Assembly: GCA_009877105.1 (NCBI GenBank)
Contig: WXFD01000043.1
Location: 1-55,601 of the forward strand
Source: Bacteroidales bacterium
GTDB lineage: Bacteria > Bacteroidota > Bacteroidia > Bacteroidales > VadinHA17
Length of the DNA: 55,601 nucleotides
Direction of reading: 5' to 3'
The notes under the pieces are model-generated. The model was not told the origin of the DNA. It ran no database searches and saw only the letters and a program-made list of their open reading frames with translations. The number at the start of each line of letters is the position of its first letter. The stretch's first letter is position 1. Of the stretch, positions 46,711 through 55,601 are shown one piece after another. A program made the translations under genes and the position numbers.

Positions 46711-47218
46711 AGATGAGTAAGATTAAGTTCAACAACTTATTCCAAAACCATAACATTGTTCTACAGAATATTGTTCAATTGTCGGTTAAGATTTTTCTGT
46801 TGATTTTTTATGGACCGTTGATCCCTGTCGATCCATTCCCACTATATTTTTCACTATTAATCGCGGTGCCGGACAATGTTTTGTTGAGGTGATCACCGAC
46901 GATACTGCAAATCGATCCCGGGCACAGTCCCTGATGTACCATATACTGTTAATGCCTGTTATTGGTAAGACAGGCCATTACATAATTCCGGATAAACCAG
47001 ATATGCCTGACCATAAACTGGACAGCCATCATTCAAGCCTTGCCTGGAAGCCGACACAACAGGGAGAGTGATTCCAACCGAAACAGGCAGGCGGTTTGTT
47101 GTATCGATAAAACCTGCTTTCCGAAAAATAGTCCCGGGGTTTAATTTACCGAGGAACAATAATGTTTATTTTTAGATCCGGGCAGAATTTGACAGCAATC
47201 AGATTTTTAAAACAATAA
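46711..47218. other. 508-base intergenic region between divergent acs and sialidase genes
   Basis: No supported gene. It must hold the promoters of both genes. A perfect 10-base palindrome GGTGATCACC lies at 46888-46897 and could be an operator, but I cannot tie it to a regulator. Confidence 0.45.
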
Positions 47219-48373
47219 ATGTTACAGATGAAAATTTCCCCGAGATTCCTGATGATGACCTTGCTGATATCTTTGATCCTCAATCCTTCATTATGCCGTG
47301 AAAGGATTAAGAAAAATCAGGAAGAATATTTATTTGAGAGCGGGACAAACGGGTATACCACTTTCAGGATTCCGGCAATAATTACTACCATTAAAGGCAC
47401 TCTTCTGGCCTTTGCCGAGGGCAGAAAGAACAGCTCTTCCGATACGGGGGATATCGATCTGGTTATGAGACGGTCGGATGATAACGGAAAGACCTGGAGT
47501 GATCTTATTGTTATCTGGGATGATAAAGATAATGTTTGCGGTAATCCGGCTCCGGTACAGGACGTTGTAACGGGAAAGATTTTTCTTTTATCGACCTGGA
47601 ATCTCGGCTCAGATAATGAACCGGATATTATTAAGGGAAAGAGTATGGATACACGACGGATATTTTTGCTGATCTCATCCGATGACGGCAGGACATGGTC
47701 AGAGCCTTCGGAAATCACCGGATCAGTTAAGCAAACTAACTGGACATGGTATGCAACCGGACCATGCCATGGAATTCAGGTCAGGGAGGGGAAATACAGG
47801 AACAGGCTTATAATTCCATGCGATCATATAGAATCGGTAACAGAAAGATACTATTCGCATGTTATTTACTCTGACGACAATGGCTCCACCTGGCATTTGG
47901 GCGGAACCACTCCCCAGGATCAGGTTAACGAATGTTCCGTTGCTGAGCTGGCTGACGGCAGGCTTATGCTTAATATGAGGAATTATGATCGCATCCGGAA
48001 AACAAGAAAAGTTTCAGTAAGTACCGACGGGGGAATCAGCTGGAGCGATATTTATCCTGATCCTTTCCTTGTTGAACCTGTGTGTCAGGGCTCCCTCCTG
48101 GCACATAATAAAAAGAAAATCCTGTTGTTTTCCAATCCTGCAGATGAGATTTCACGGGTGAGAATGACCCTGAGAGTCAGTTCTGACCAGGGAAAAACCT
48201 GGGCACATTCGAGAGTACTTCATGAAGGACCTGCAGCTTACTCAGACATTACCATCTTAAGATCAGGCAGGGTAGGATGTCTTTTTGAGATGGGGCATAA
48301 GTCTCCTTATGAAGGAATAGTGTTCAGAAGCCTGAAGTTGAAGGATCTGATGGCAGGTAATCAGGTTGATTAA
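47219..48373 (+). CDS. Secreted exo-alpha-sialidase (GH33)
   Basis: A protein of 384 residues with a signal peptide (about 1-28). It has the FRIP motif FRIPAII near 50, with one of the sialate-binding arginines, and at least four Asp-box repeats (SDDNGKTW, SDDGRTW, SDDNGSTW, STDGGISW, SSDQGKTW) on a six-bladed propeller. The family frees terminal sialic acids from glycans. No T9SS tail or binding module. No sialic acid uptake or catabolism genes are seen nearby, so it may serve a partner pathway elsewhere. Its end lies 7 bases from the convergent ATPase gene. Confidence 0.93.
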   Translation: MLQMKISPRFLMMTLLISLILNPSLCRERIKKNQEEYLFESGTNGYTTFRIPAIITTIKGTLLAFAEGRKNSSSDTGDIDLVMRRSDDNGKTWSDLIVIWDDKDNVCGNPAPVQDVVTGKIFLLSTWNLGSDNEPDIIKGKSMDTRRIFLLISSDDGRTWSEPSEITGSVKQTNWTWYATGPCHGIQVREGKYRNRLIIPCDHIESVTERYYSHVIYSDDNGSTWHLGGTTPQDQVNECSVAELADGRLMLNMRNYDRIRKTRKVSVSTDGGISWSDIYPDPFLVEPVCQGSLLAHNKKKILLFSNPADEISRVRMTLRVSSDQGKTWAHSRVLHEGPAAYSDITILRSGRVGCLFEMGHKSPYEGIVFRSLKLKDLMAGNQVD

Positions 48374-48380
48374 AAATATG

Positions 48381-49061
48381 TCATTGATTGATCACTTTCC
48401 CGTTTTCCATTACAATCATCCTGTCAGCGATCGTTTCGGGGACAATACCGTGAGTTGCCAGTATGATTGTTACATTTTGCTCATTGCACAGATTCCTCAT
48501 GAGCTCCAGTATCTCGCCGGCTGTAATATCGTCTATCGAGGCAGTCGGCTCATCGGCCAGAATAATGGATGGCTGCCGTATCAGGGTCCGGATGACTGCC
48601 ACCTTCTGCTGTTGTCCCGTACTGAGTTCTTCGGGTAGAAGATGCATCATTTCTGACAGTCCGAAACGTTCAAAATATGGTATTGCAAGTTTTTTTATTT
48701 CTCTTTTTGAAAGTCCTCTGGGGGCCAGGGCAACTTCGATGTTCTCATAAATATCATATGTGGGAAGGAGATTGAAGCCCTGGAAAACAATCCCAACCCG
48801 GTTCAGCAACAGGTTGCTCAATGATTTATTGTTAAGTTGATTTACAATGAAGCCATCAATAGTTACCTTACCTGACGTCGGTGCGATCAGTCCTCCTATG
48901 AGGTTTATCAGGGTAGATTTTCCTGCTCCTGACCTCCCTTTCAACAATATGAATTCGCCTTTTTCGATTTTGAGGCTGACATCCCTGACGGCAGTGATAA
49001 GTACATTCCTGCCTTTATATTGTTTGTTCAGGGAGATGCATTCAATTTTATAGTTGTTCAT
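48381..49061 (-). CDS. ABC transporter ATP-binding protein (LolD/MacB type)
   Basis: A protein of 226 residues with Walker A GRSGAGKST near 42, Q-loop FQGFNLLP, signature LSTGQQQKVAV near 144 and Walker B IILADEPTAS near 162. This is the short ATPase type that drives FtsX-like permeases. It lies 19 bases after the permease gene and the two surely form one transporter. Confidence 0.93.
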   Translation of the reverse strand: MNNYKIECISLNKQYKGRNVLITAVRDVSLKIEKGEFILLKGRSGAGKSTLINLIGGLIAPTSGKVTIDGFIVNQLNNKSLSNLLLNRVGIVFQGFNLLPTYDIYENIEVALAPRGLSKREIKKLAIPYFERFGLSEMMHLLPEELSTGQQQKVAVIRTLIRQPSIILADEPTASIDDITAGEILELMRNLCNEQNVTIILATHGIVPETIADRMIVMENGKVINQ

Positions 49062-49080
49062 AATTCCAATTCCGATAAGA

Positions 49081-50271
49081 TTACATGTGATTCCGGATAA
49101 TATCCCCGGCCTTTGTCCGGAATATCCTTATTGCCGGATAAAGACCTGCGGCAACGGCACCAATCAGTGAGAGAGCGTATATTAACGGGATAGTTCCGAA
49201 GCGGAGCCGGAAACTGTAAGAACTGAAAACCGGATTATCAAGATGTCCCAGGAATTCAATTAGACCGAATGCGAGCAATACTCCTGCTGTTACTCCGGCA
49301 ACTGACTGTATAAGGGATACCAGGAAAACATGTATGGCCAGGCTGGAATCCGACCAGCCTAATGACTTCAGGATTCCTATTTCCCTGAATCTTTCCATCA
49401 GGGCAGTGAGCTGAGTCTTTGCCGAAAAAATTACCAGGAAAAGAAATATCAGTCCTGTGAGGCCAATGGATGATCTGTCAATTATCGACATTACCCTGTT
49501 GGCTGGCTGATAGCAGTTATAGGTTGATACTGCGAATTTGTACATCATGTTCCTGATCCTGGTGATCACATCATCCTGTACACGGGCATCCGCAACTTCA
49601 ACCAGAATGATATTCATATCGAAATTGGGGGCGTTGCAGAGCAGCCTGTCTTTAAGGATTGTCCTGACAAGGGAGATGGGTGCATAGAAATCTGCTTTCA
49701 CAGGCCGTATACCGGAATTCACTATGCCGGCCACAATCATTTTTCCACCGAATATCTTCAGGGTATCCCCCGGCGACAGATCATGTGCAGCGGCAAATGA
49801 TTCTTCAGCCAGTAGTTCTTCAGGTCTGCCGGAAAAGTACCTGCCTGATATTACATGTGCCGGGGCAAGAACATTTGTTCTTGTAGCCAGACTTGAGGTG
49901 TCGATACCCGCAATTGAAACTTCTGACTGAAAAACTCCGTCGAACATTTTGTACTGAAGACATGCTGCCGCATCCTTCACACCTTCAACATTCCTGATTG
50001 TCCTGACCATATCGTGGTCCAGCATCATCGTTTTTACACCTTCTGCAAAAACAGAACCATTGGCAATGTTGCTGGTACATAAATTGGCTTCTGTAGGTAT
50101 GTAAACAATAAAATGGGTTCCGGTACTCTGAAGGACACCGTAAGAATCATTTTTATTTGCGTCTGCCACTGAGAGTATCAGAAGTATGAACACGGTGGCA
50201 AGGGCATACCCGGTAACACTGAATATTGTTCTCCATTTATGCCTGCGAAGTTCCTTGAATATATATATCAT
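49081..50271 (-). CDS. FtsX/MacB-like ABC transporter permease
   Basis: A protein of 396 residues with one N-terminal membrane helix (about 15-35), a large extracytoplasmic domain (about 40-260) and three C-terminal helices (about 270-385), the topology of type VII ABC permeases. The loop contains ANLCTSNIANG and VKDAAACLQYK, both with cysteines. Such transporters use mechanical force to move lipoproteins, or to assist efflux or cell-envelope events. It lies after the RND/DsrE genes on the same strand, so metal stress or envelope repair is a possible context. Confidence 0.88.
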   Translation of the reverse strand: MIYIFKELRRHKWRTIFSVTGYALATVFILLILSVADANKNDSYGVLQSTGTHFIVYIPTEANLCTSNIANGSVFAEGVKTMMLDHDMVRTIRNVEGVKDAAACLQYKMFDGVFQSEVSIAGIDTSSLATRTNVLAPAHVISGRYFSGRPEELLAEESFAAAHDLSPGDTLKIFGGKMIVAGIVNSGIRPVKADFYAPISLVRTILKDRLLCNAPNFDMNIILVEVADARVQDDVITRIRNMMYKFAVSTYNCYQPANRVMSIIDRSSIGLTGLIFLFLVIFSAKTQLTALMERFREIGILKSLGWSDSSLAIHVFLVSLIQSVAGVTAGVLLAFGLIEFLGHLDNPVFSSYSFRLRFGTIPLIYALSLIGAVAAGLYPAIRIFRTKAGDIIRNHM

Positions 50272-50334
50272 TCTGAATGATTTTTTAACGGGTCATTTTT
50301 GTTCCGGTTATGTTAAAAGGATTCTGAACAAATA

Positions 50335-50694
50335 TCAGAATGTAATCACCTTGTCACTGTCAATAACCCAGTTTGCCAGGGCGGCCATTGTGCTTATTTC
50401 AGTTCCTTCTGTCAGCATTGTGTTCTTCAGGCCCCTGGCTTCAATGCAACTGCCGCATATTTTAACCATTCCTCCTTTTGCAAGGACAGCCTTAAGCATC
50501 CTTTCGATATTGTAATATCCGGCCGGGGTATTTTGATTTGCAACTGCGCAGGCAGCTGCATCTGCCATAAGAAATATTCTTACCTCAACATCATCATGTT
50601 CCCTGCAAAGCTGCATTGCCAGCCGGAAAGCATTGTATGCCTTCTCTGAACCATAGGGAGCATCATTTATCAAAATGAGGATTTTCTTCGTCAT
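50335..50694 (-). CDS. DsrE-family protein
   Basis: A protein of 119 residues with the DsrE/DsrF-like alpha/beta fold: MTKKILILINDAPYGSEKAY at the N-terminus, a C-x-x-C motif (CGSCIEA) near 83 and MLTEGTEISTMAALANWV at the end. Related proteins handle sulfur relay or bind metals. It lies between the RND pump and the permease. Function in this place unknown; a link to thiophilic metals is a guess from its neighbours. Confidence 0.88.
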   Translation of the reverse strand: MTKKILILINDAPYGSEKAYNAFRLAMQLCREHDDVEVRIFLMADAAACAVANQNTPAGYYNIERMLKAVLAKGGMVKICGSCIEARGLKNTMLTEGTEISTMAALANWVIDSDKVITF

Positions 50695-50736
50695 AAGAAT
50701 ATGGTTTCACAAGTTTTAATCTCGTGAATATATCAT

Positions 50737-50761
50737 AAAAAGCCTTTATAATCATTAAAGG
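50737..50761 (-). terminator. Weak stem-loop after RND pump gene
   Basis: On the minus strand CCTTTA and TAAAGG form a 6-base stem around a 7-base loop, followed by CTTTTT. It lies between the pump stop and the DsrE start, so it may reduce transcription into the DsrE/ABC genes. Confidence 0.35.
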
Positions 50762-50898
50762 AATTATGAAAAAGAGATGAATGTCAATGCGGGTTTCAGA
50801 AGCAGCTGCTGACCCCGTCCCATAGTATCCGACCGACAGTGACGTATGGTTCTGCTTTCAGGCAGATGACCCTTAATTCCGGCCTGCGGTTGCCTGCT

Positions 50899-53800
50899 TT
50901 AAAGATCATTGTTCGATATTATTCCGTGATTTCTGAATATGCTGTACACCATTGGAACAATATAGATGTTCAATAAAGTTGAGGTTATCAAACCTCCCAG
51001 TATGACTTTTGCCATCGGACTTTGAATTTCGTTTCCTGCAAGACTGCCCCTCAGTGCCAGCGGGATAAGCGCAAGGGCAGCAGTCAGGGCCGTCATCAGT
51101 ATCGGGTTAAGCCTGTCGGCAGAACCTTTAATGATTGTTTCACCCAGCGGTGTGCCAATGTCCTGCAAGCGCTGGTAATGGGAAACGAGAAGTATCCCGT
51201 TTCTTGTGGCTATGCCAAACAGGGTAATAAATCCGATGATTGAGGGGATGCTTATAACATCTGATGTAAGGAATATTGCCATAACACCTCCGATCAGGGC
51301 CAGTGGCAGGTTAAGCAGGATAATTCCGGCCAGCCTGAAGTTCCTGAATTCCTGGAACAACAGCAGGAATATAATCAGCAAGGCAAATACGGAGGTTATC
51401 AGGAGAGTTTGTGATGCCCTGGCCTCACTTTCAAACTGGCCGCCATATTCAATCCTGTATCCCTCGGGCAGAACGATTGCAGTATTTATTTTCTCCCGTA
51501 TTTCCTGGACTGCCCCCCGCAGATCACGTCCTGCCACATTTGCAGAAACAACCAGCTTTCGTTGAACATTCTCACGGCTGATTGAACTTGGCCCTGAAGC
51601 GGAGACAATATCTGCAACCTGTTCGAGGGGGACCTTCTTCCCGTCGTGAGTGTCTATAAGCGCATTGCGGATACCTTCAATATTATCAGTATAATCCTTA
51701 TCCAACCTTAAAATGAGATCAAAGCTGCGCTGGTCCTCATAAATATCTGCCAGTTTTTTTCCAGCGAAAGCAAGGTCGACGAACTGGTTGAAGTCCTGCA
51801 GCGTGATCCCATACCAGGAAAGCATATCCCGGTTTGCCCGTATCTGAATCTGCGGGATTTCAACCTGCTGTTCAACATTAACGTCAACAAGGCCTCCAAT
51901 GCCCTCAATCGAACCTTTTACCTCCTTCCCGAGTGAGAACATCCTGTTGAGGTCGGTTCCAAACAGTTTTATTGCGATGTTGGCACGTGTTCCCGAGAGC
52001 ATATGGTCAATGCGATGACCGAGAGGCTGTCCCACAGTAAATGCTATTCCCGGAATCTGCGACAGGGTATTTCGGACTTCGGCCATGAGTTTATCACGAT
52101 CCCGTCCGTTGAGTGAGAAATTAACATCGATTTCAGCGCTGTTGGTTGTCTGTGAGTGTTCATCAAGCTCACCCCGCCCTGATCTGCGTGCTGTGCTGGA
52201 TATGCCTGGAATTGCCAGCAATTCTGTTTCAACAAGGTTGCCCAGCATGTTGCTTTCTTCCAGGGAGGTACCGGGCCTGGTGACTATGGAAATGGTCAAT
52301 GACCCTTCATTGAATTCAGGAAGGAAGCTTCTACCCCGTGTTGACATCAGGATCAGGACAGCAATGAACAAGCCGAGTGTTGATAACAGGATTGTTTTTT
52401 TATGGTTAAGCGACCATCTGAGAGATCTTTTATAATAATGCGAAAGCTTACGCACAAGCCATTTATCTTTTTCATTCCTTGCAAGGTACCTCTCGTCAGA
52501 TAATAGCAGTTCGGATAACAGCGGAGTCAGTGTCATTGCCACAATAAGTGACACGAAGAGGGAAACGATAAAAGATATGCCCAGCGGCTTCAGCATTTTC
52601 CCTTCCATTCCCGATAGAAAAAACAATGGGAGGAATGCCACAATGATAATGACCGTGGCATTCAGAATTGAGGCCCTTATCTCTTTTGATGCTTCATACA
52701 CCACTGTGAAGGAACCCTGACGCTCTCCTTCAGGCTTCAGTCGGTTTTCGCGAAGACGCTTGTAAACATTTTCAACATCAATTATGGCATCATCAACGAG
52801 CGCACCAATCGCTATGGCCATTCCGCCAAGACTCATTGTATTGATATTCAATCCGAGAAATTTCATGGCAACAATTGCACCAAGCAGGGAGATAGGAATT
52901 GCCAGCAGCGAAATGATCGTTGTTCTGAAACTTCCAAGAAATATAAAAAGTATGATAATGACAAATACTGCCCCTTCAATCAGTGCATTCTGAACATTGC
53001 GTACGGAGGTTTCAATGAAATCGGCCTGGCGGAAAATTTTTGTGTCAAGTTTAACATCTGGCGGTAATGTTTTCTTCAAGGCACTTAGATTTTCTTCTAT
53101 TTTCTCCGTAACCCTGAGTGTGTTTGTGTGAGGTTGCTTGGATATGGATATAATCACGGCCGGGCTGGCGTTTCTTGAAGCATGTCCCATCTTTACCGCG
53201 CTTCCGATCTTAACTTCAGCAACATCGTTCAGCCTGACCGGTTTGCCATTAAAGGTACTGACAAGAGTGTTACCCAGGATCTCGGTATCTGAGGCCCGGG
53301 CAATGCCTCTGACCACATACTCATTACCGTACTGCCTGACCACACCTCCGGTTGAGTTTTCACTGATGCTTTCACAAGCCTCAGACAATTCATTCATTGA
53401 GACATTGTAGAAATTCATCTTCTGTGGATTGGCAAGCACCTGGTATTGTTTATAGTCACCGCCAATAATTGTCACCTGTGAGACACCGCCCGTCGCCAGC
53501 AGCAATGGTTTAATGTTCCATTCTGCTATGGTTCTCAGATCCATCAGACTTGTGCTGTCCGCCTGTAGTCCGATAAAAAATATTTCCCCCATAACGCTTG
53601 ATTGTGGAGCAAGCACCGGCTGGTCAACTCCCAAAGGCATCTGTGAGGAGACCGTGATCAGCTTTTCGCTTACTATCTGCCGCGCCCTGAAAATGTCGGT
53701 ACCCCAGTCAAATTCTACCCATACAAAAGAGTAGCCGTGTGATGAGGCCGACCTGACCCTTCGCACACCTGTGGCACCATTCACGGAAGTTTCAATGGGA

Positions 53801-54000
53801 AATGTTACAAGCCGTTCAACCTCTTCCGGGGCCATCCCGTGAGCATCGGTCATGACAACCACGGTTGGAGCAGTCAGATCGGGAAATACATCGATATCCA
53901 TGTTTATGGCTGTCCTGATCCCGAAAACCACCAGCGCCAATGAAAGCAGTATAACAAGATACTTATTCTTCAGGGAGAACTTTATGATATTATTGATCAT
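50899..54000 (-). CDS. RND efflux pump, heavy-metal (CzcA/CusA) type
   Basis: A protein of 1033 residues with the two-fold repeated RND plan, 12 membrane helices and two large periplasmic loops. DIDVFPDLTAPTV follows helix 1 (about 34), the HME-type segment GALVDDAIIDVEN lies in helix 4 (about 400), and GIATRNGILLVSHY is the equivalent in helix 10. It exports metal ions or other toxic compounds using the proton gradient, with the adaptor at 54015-55517. Specific metal is not resolvable by eye. No outer-membrane TolC-like gene is in the window; it may lie beyond the right edge. Confidence 0.94.
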   Translation of the reverse strand: MINNIIKFSLKNKYLVILLSLALVVFGIRTAINMDIDVFPDLTAPTVVVMTDAHGMAPEEVERLVTFPIETSVNGATGVRRVRSASSHGYSFVWVEFDWGTDIFRARQIVSEKLITVSSQMPLGVDQPVLAPQSSVMGEIFFIGLQADSTSLMDLRTIAEWNIKPLLLATGGVSQVTIIGGDYKQYQVLANPQKMNFYNVSMNELSEACESISENSTGGVVRQYGNEYVVRGIARASDTEILGNTLVSTFNGKPVRLNDVAEVKIGSAVKMGHASRNASPAVIISISKQPHTNTLRVTEKIEENLSALKKTLPPDVKLDTKIFRQADFIETSVRNVQNALIEGAVFVIIILFIFLGSFRTTIISLLAIPISLLGAIVAMKFLGLNINTMSLGGMAIAIGALVDDAIIDVENVYKRLRENRLKPEGERQGSFTVVYEASKEIRASILNATVIIIVAFLPLFFLSGMEGKMLKPLGISFIVSLFVSLIVAMTLTPLLSELLLSDERYLARNEKDKWLVRKLSHYYKRSLRWSLNHKKTILLSTLGLFIAVLILMSTRGRSFLPEFNEGSLTISIVTRPGTSLEESNMLGNLVETELLAIPGISSTARRSGRGELDEHSQTTNSAEIDVNFSLNGRDRDKLMAEVRNTLSQIPGIAFTVGQPLGHRIDHMLSGTRANIAIKLFGTDLNRMFSLGKEVKGSIEGIGGLVDVNVEQQVEIPQIQIRANRDMLSWYGITLQDFNQFVDLAFAGKKLADIYEDQRSFDLILRLDKDYTDNIEGIRNALIDTHDGKKVPLEQVADIVSASGPSSISRENVQRKLVVSANVAGRDLRGAVQEIREKINTAIVLPEGYRIEYGGQFESEARASQTLLITSVFALLIIFLLLFQEFRNFRLAGIILLNLPLALIGGVMAIFLTSDVISIPSIIGFITLFGIATRNGILLVSHYQRLQDIGTPLGETIIKGSADRLNPILMTALTAALALIPLALRGSLAGNEIQSPMAKVILGGLITSTLLNIYIVPMVYSIFRNHGIISNNDL

Positions 54001-54014
54001 GGATTTCCGCGTTA

Positions 54015-55517
54015 TTAATGGACATGACCTGAATGTGCATCGAGGGCCCCGGTGCTTTGTGCAAGCCTTATCATGACAGCTCCCTTGGTTACAATACGTT
54101 CATTATCAGCAAGACCGCTGATAACTTCCGTTCTTATGCCATCTGTCTGACCTGTCTTTATTTCACGTTTTTCAAACAGTTCAGGAGTGACCTGGACAAA
54201 TATGGAATACCTGCCCTGCTCTTCAATTATTGCCTGATTTGGTATTGTCAGAACCTCGGCATCCGATACGGTTTTAAGATACAGTTCCACAAAACTTCCG
54301 GGGATAAGGCTACCCGGGTTATTCACCTGAATGGTCAGGGGAATAAGATAATTATCATTGGTGGCAGCTTTCCCGACGGACAGGATCTTTCCCTTAAGTT
54401 CTTCAAGGGTGAAGGTTTTGTTATCCTCAACCTTCCTTATGATTGCTGTTGTTACTGAACTGAGATATCCGGCATATTTCTGCTGGATTTCAGCCCGAAG
54501 GAGCAATGACCTGTTTTGAGAGATCAGTATCAGAGGCTGGCCAGCTTCAACATATTGTCCGTTTTCCACAAGCAGTTGTCTGACAAATCCGGCTATAGGA
54601 CTGTTGACCGTCTGCCCTGTCAGGCTGAAATTCTGTCTGAGATTTTCATACACAGTCCTGGCGTTCTCATACTGGGTCTTCGTTTCCATTAATTGCCTGT
54701 CAGAAACAATTTTCCCGCTTGCAAGAAGTTTCATCCTGTCAAAATCTGCCTTTGCCTGTTCGTAATTGTTCTGTGCTTCCGTAAACCGGACGGCAGAATT
54801 GTTTTCGGCGAAACCGCTGCCTTTAATCATAAGGAGAGGCTGACCCTCTGATAATTTTGTTCCTTCCAGGATGATGTTTCCTGAGAATGATACAATACCG
54901 TTTGTTTTTGCAGTCACCAGCATCTCATCATTCAATGCAGGCTGAACCCGGGCTGTCGTCTTTATTGCCTGTCCGAATGACTCCCTCAAAGGGTAGCCGG
55001 TTGAAAAATCAATTTTCCAGGATTGCTCTTTTGTAAAAACCGTGGTATTTGCTGCAGTGTGTGAATGTACTTCGGGATCCTCATCTGCCTCATGGTCACT
55101 GGAATATACTTTTATTTCAGGAACAATGATTATTTCATTACCAGTGTCGGTTTTGACAATGAATTCCAATGTGCCGTTCCCGCTCTTTTCAGGTTTGACT
55201 TCAAAGCTGAATTTTCCTTTTTGCGCAGGGTTTTCAATTGTTTGCTCGCGGGTTTGCCCGCTGACAGTCATTTTCAGGGTTACTGCAGACGCGGACACTG
55301 GTTTGAAATCAGAGAGGCTGGATAGATAAGTCATTATTTTTGAGGTATGCCCTGTAATGAATGGATCTGCCTCAGCAAACAGCTCATGGTTTTGATTGTA
55401 TGCTGTAAACTGAATCTTTGTCTCTTCATGATGGTCATGGTGTTCCGTACCATGATCGGGATTACATGATGAGATCAGCAGTATCATCAGCGGAACCGGA
55501 AAATATTTTAAATTCAT
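54015..55517 (-). CDS. RND periplasmic adaptor lipoprotein (CusB/CzcB-like)
   Basis: A protein of 500 residues with a lipobox at Cys18 (LLISSC), followed by a His-rich stretch (HGTEHHDHHEE) typical of metal-linked adaptors, and a second His-rich end (LDAHSGHVH). In between are an extra N-terminal beta domain (about 35-165, longer than usual adaptors), the lipoyl/coiled-coil part (AQNNYEQAKADFDRMKLLAS near 248) and the barrel and membrane-proximal domains. It links the inner-membrane pump to an outer-membrane channel. It ends 14 bases before the pump gene, so one operon. Confidence 0.93.
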   Translation of the reverse strand: MNLKYFPVPLMILLISSCNPDHGTEHHDHHEETKIQFTAYNQNHELFAEADPFITGHTSKIMTYLSSLSDFKPVSASAVTLKMTVSGQTREQTIENPAQKGKFSFEVKPEKSGNGTLEFIVKTDTGNEIIIVPEIKVYSSDHEADEDPEVHSHTAANTTVFTKEQSWKIDFSTGYPLRESFGQAIKTTARVQPALNDEMLVTAKTNGIVSFSGNIILEGTKLSEGQPLLMIKGSGFAENNSAVRFTEAQNNYEQAKADFDRMKLLASGKIVSDRQLMETKTQYENARTVYENLRQNFSLTGQTVNSPIAGFVRQLLVENGQYVEAGQPLILISQNRSLLLRAEIQQKYAGYLSSVTTAIIRKVEDNKTFTLEELKGKILSVGKAATNDNYLIPLTIQVNNPGSLIPGSFVELYLKTVSDAEVLTIPNQAIIEEQGRYSIFVQVTPELFEKREIKTGQTDGIRTEVISGLADNERIVTKGAVMIRLAQSTGALDAHSGHVH

Positions 55518-55601
55518 GTGAATGACTGTTTGGGAATAGAATAAATAATGGATAGATCCCGCTGAACATTAAATTCCTGCGGAATGCTGTCATATAAATC
55601 A

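Noticed and set aside
54033..54458. Open frame of 141 codons on the plus strand
   Set aside because: Antisense to the RND adaptor gene.

Overview
The window looks like a chromosomal segment of a free-living or gut/anaerobic Bacteroidota (Bacteroidales/Marinilabiliales-like). The grounds are two type IX secretion (T9SS) C-terminal sorting domains, a Bacteroidota-style Wza/BY-kinase/WcaJ export set, near absence of Shine-Dalgarno sequences, moderate-to-low GC and the family make-up of the glycoside hydrolases. The species cannot be named from sequence alone.

Region 1 (about 215-19428, plus strand) is a long polysaccharide (capsule/O-antigen/exopolysaccharide) biosynthesis run. It holds a Wzy-like polymerase, a complete CapE-CapF-CapG type set for UDP-N-acetyl-L-fucosamine, UDP-glucose dehydrogenase (UDP-glucuronate supply), five GT4 glycosyltransferases, two polysaccharide-deacetylase-like proteins, an RmlD-like reductase, a Gfo/Idh/MocA oxidoreductase, a TIM-barrel-like protein, an SGNH-like protein and a left-handed beta-helix acyltransferase. 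Many genes touch or overlap. The run ends in a clear stem-loop terminator at 19457-19482. No Wzx flippase is present in the window.

Region 2 (about 19501-35803, minus strand, convergent with region 1) starts with the assembly machinery: WcaJ/WbaP-like priming transferase, Wza-like export lipoprotein and Wzc-like tyrosine autokinase. It runs into an unusual cassette of acyl carrier protein, AsnB-like amidotransferase and NAD-synthase-like protein, then a 1658-residue secreted repeat protein with a deacetylase-like C-terminal region, a beta-propeller protein with a T9SS tail, an AMP-forming acyl ligase and a methylmalonyl-CoA-epimerase-like VOC protein. The best candidate for something undescribed is this cassette (activation, carrier loading, amidation, epimerisation of an acyl group) built into an export operon. 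Two small paralogous proteins of unknown role (35881-36453 and 36915-37505) lie upstream.

Region 3 (about 38016-48373) carries secreted carbohydrate-active proteins (GH18, GH5 with a T9SS tail, an acetylxylan-esterase-like hydrolase, a GH33 sialidase), a DUF4432 aldose-epimerase-like protein, acetyl-CoA synthetase and two very small genes.

Region 4 (about 48381-55517, minus strand) is an efflux block: a CusB-like adaptor with His-rich ends, a CzcA/CusA-like RND pump, a DsrE-family protein and an FtsX-like permease with its LolD-like ATPase. I saw no tRNA, rRNA, CRISPR array, insertion sequence or integrase.
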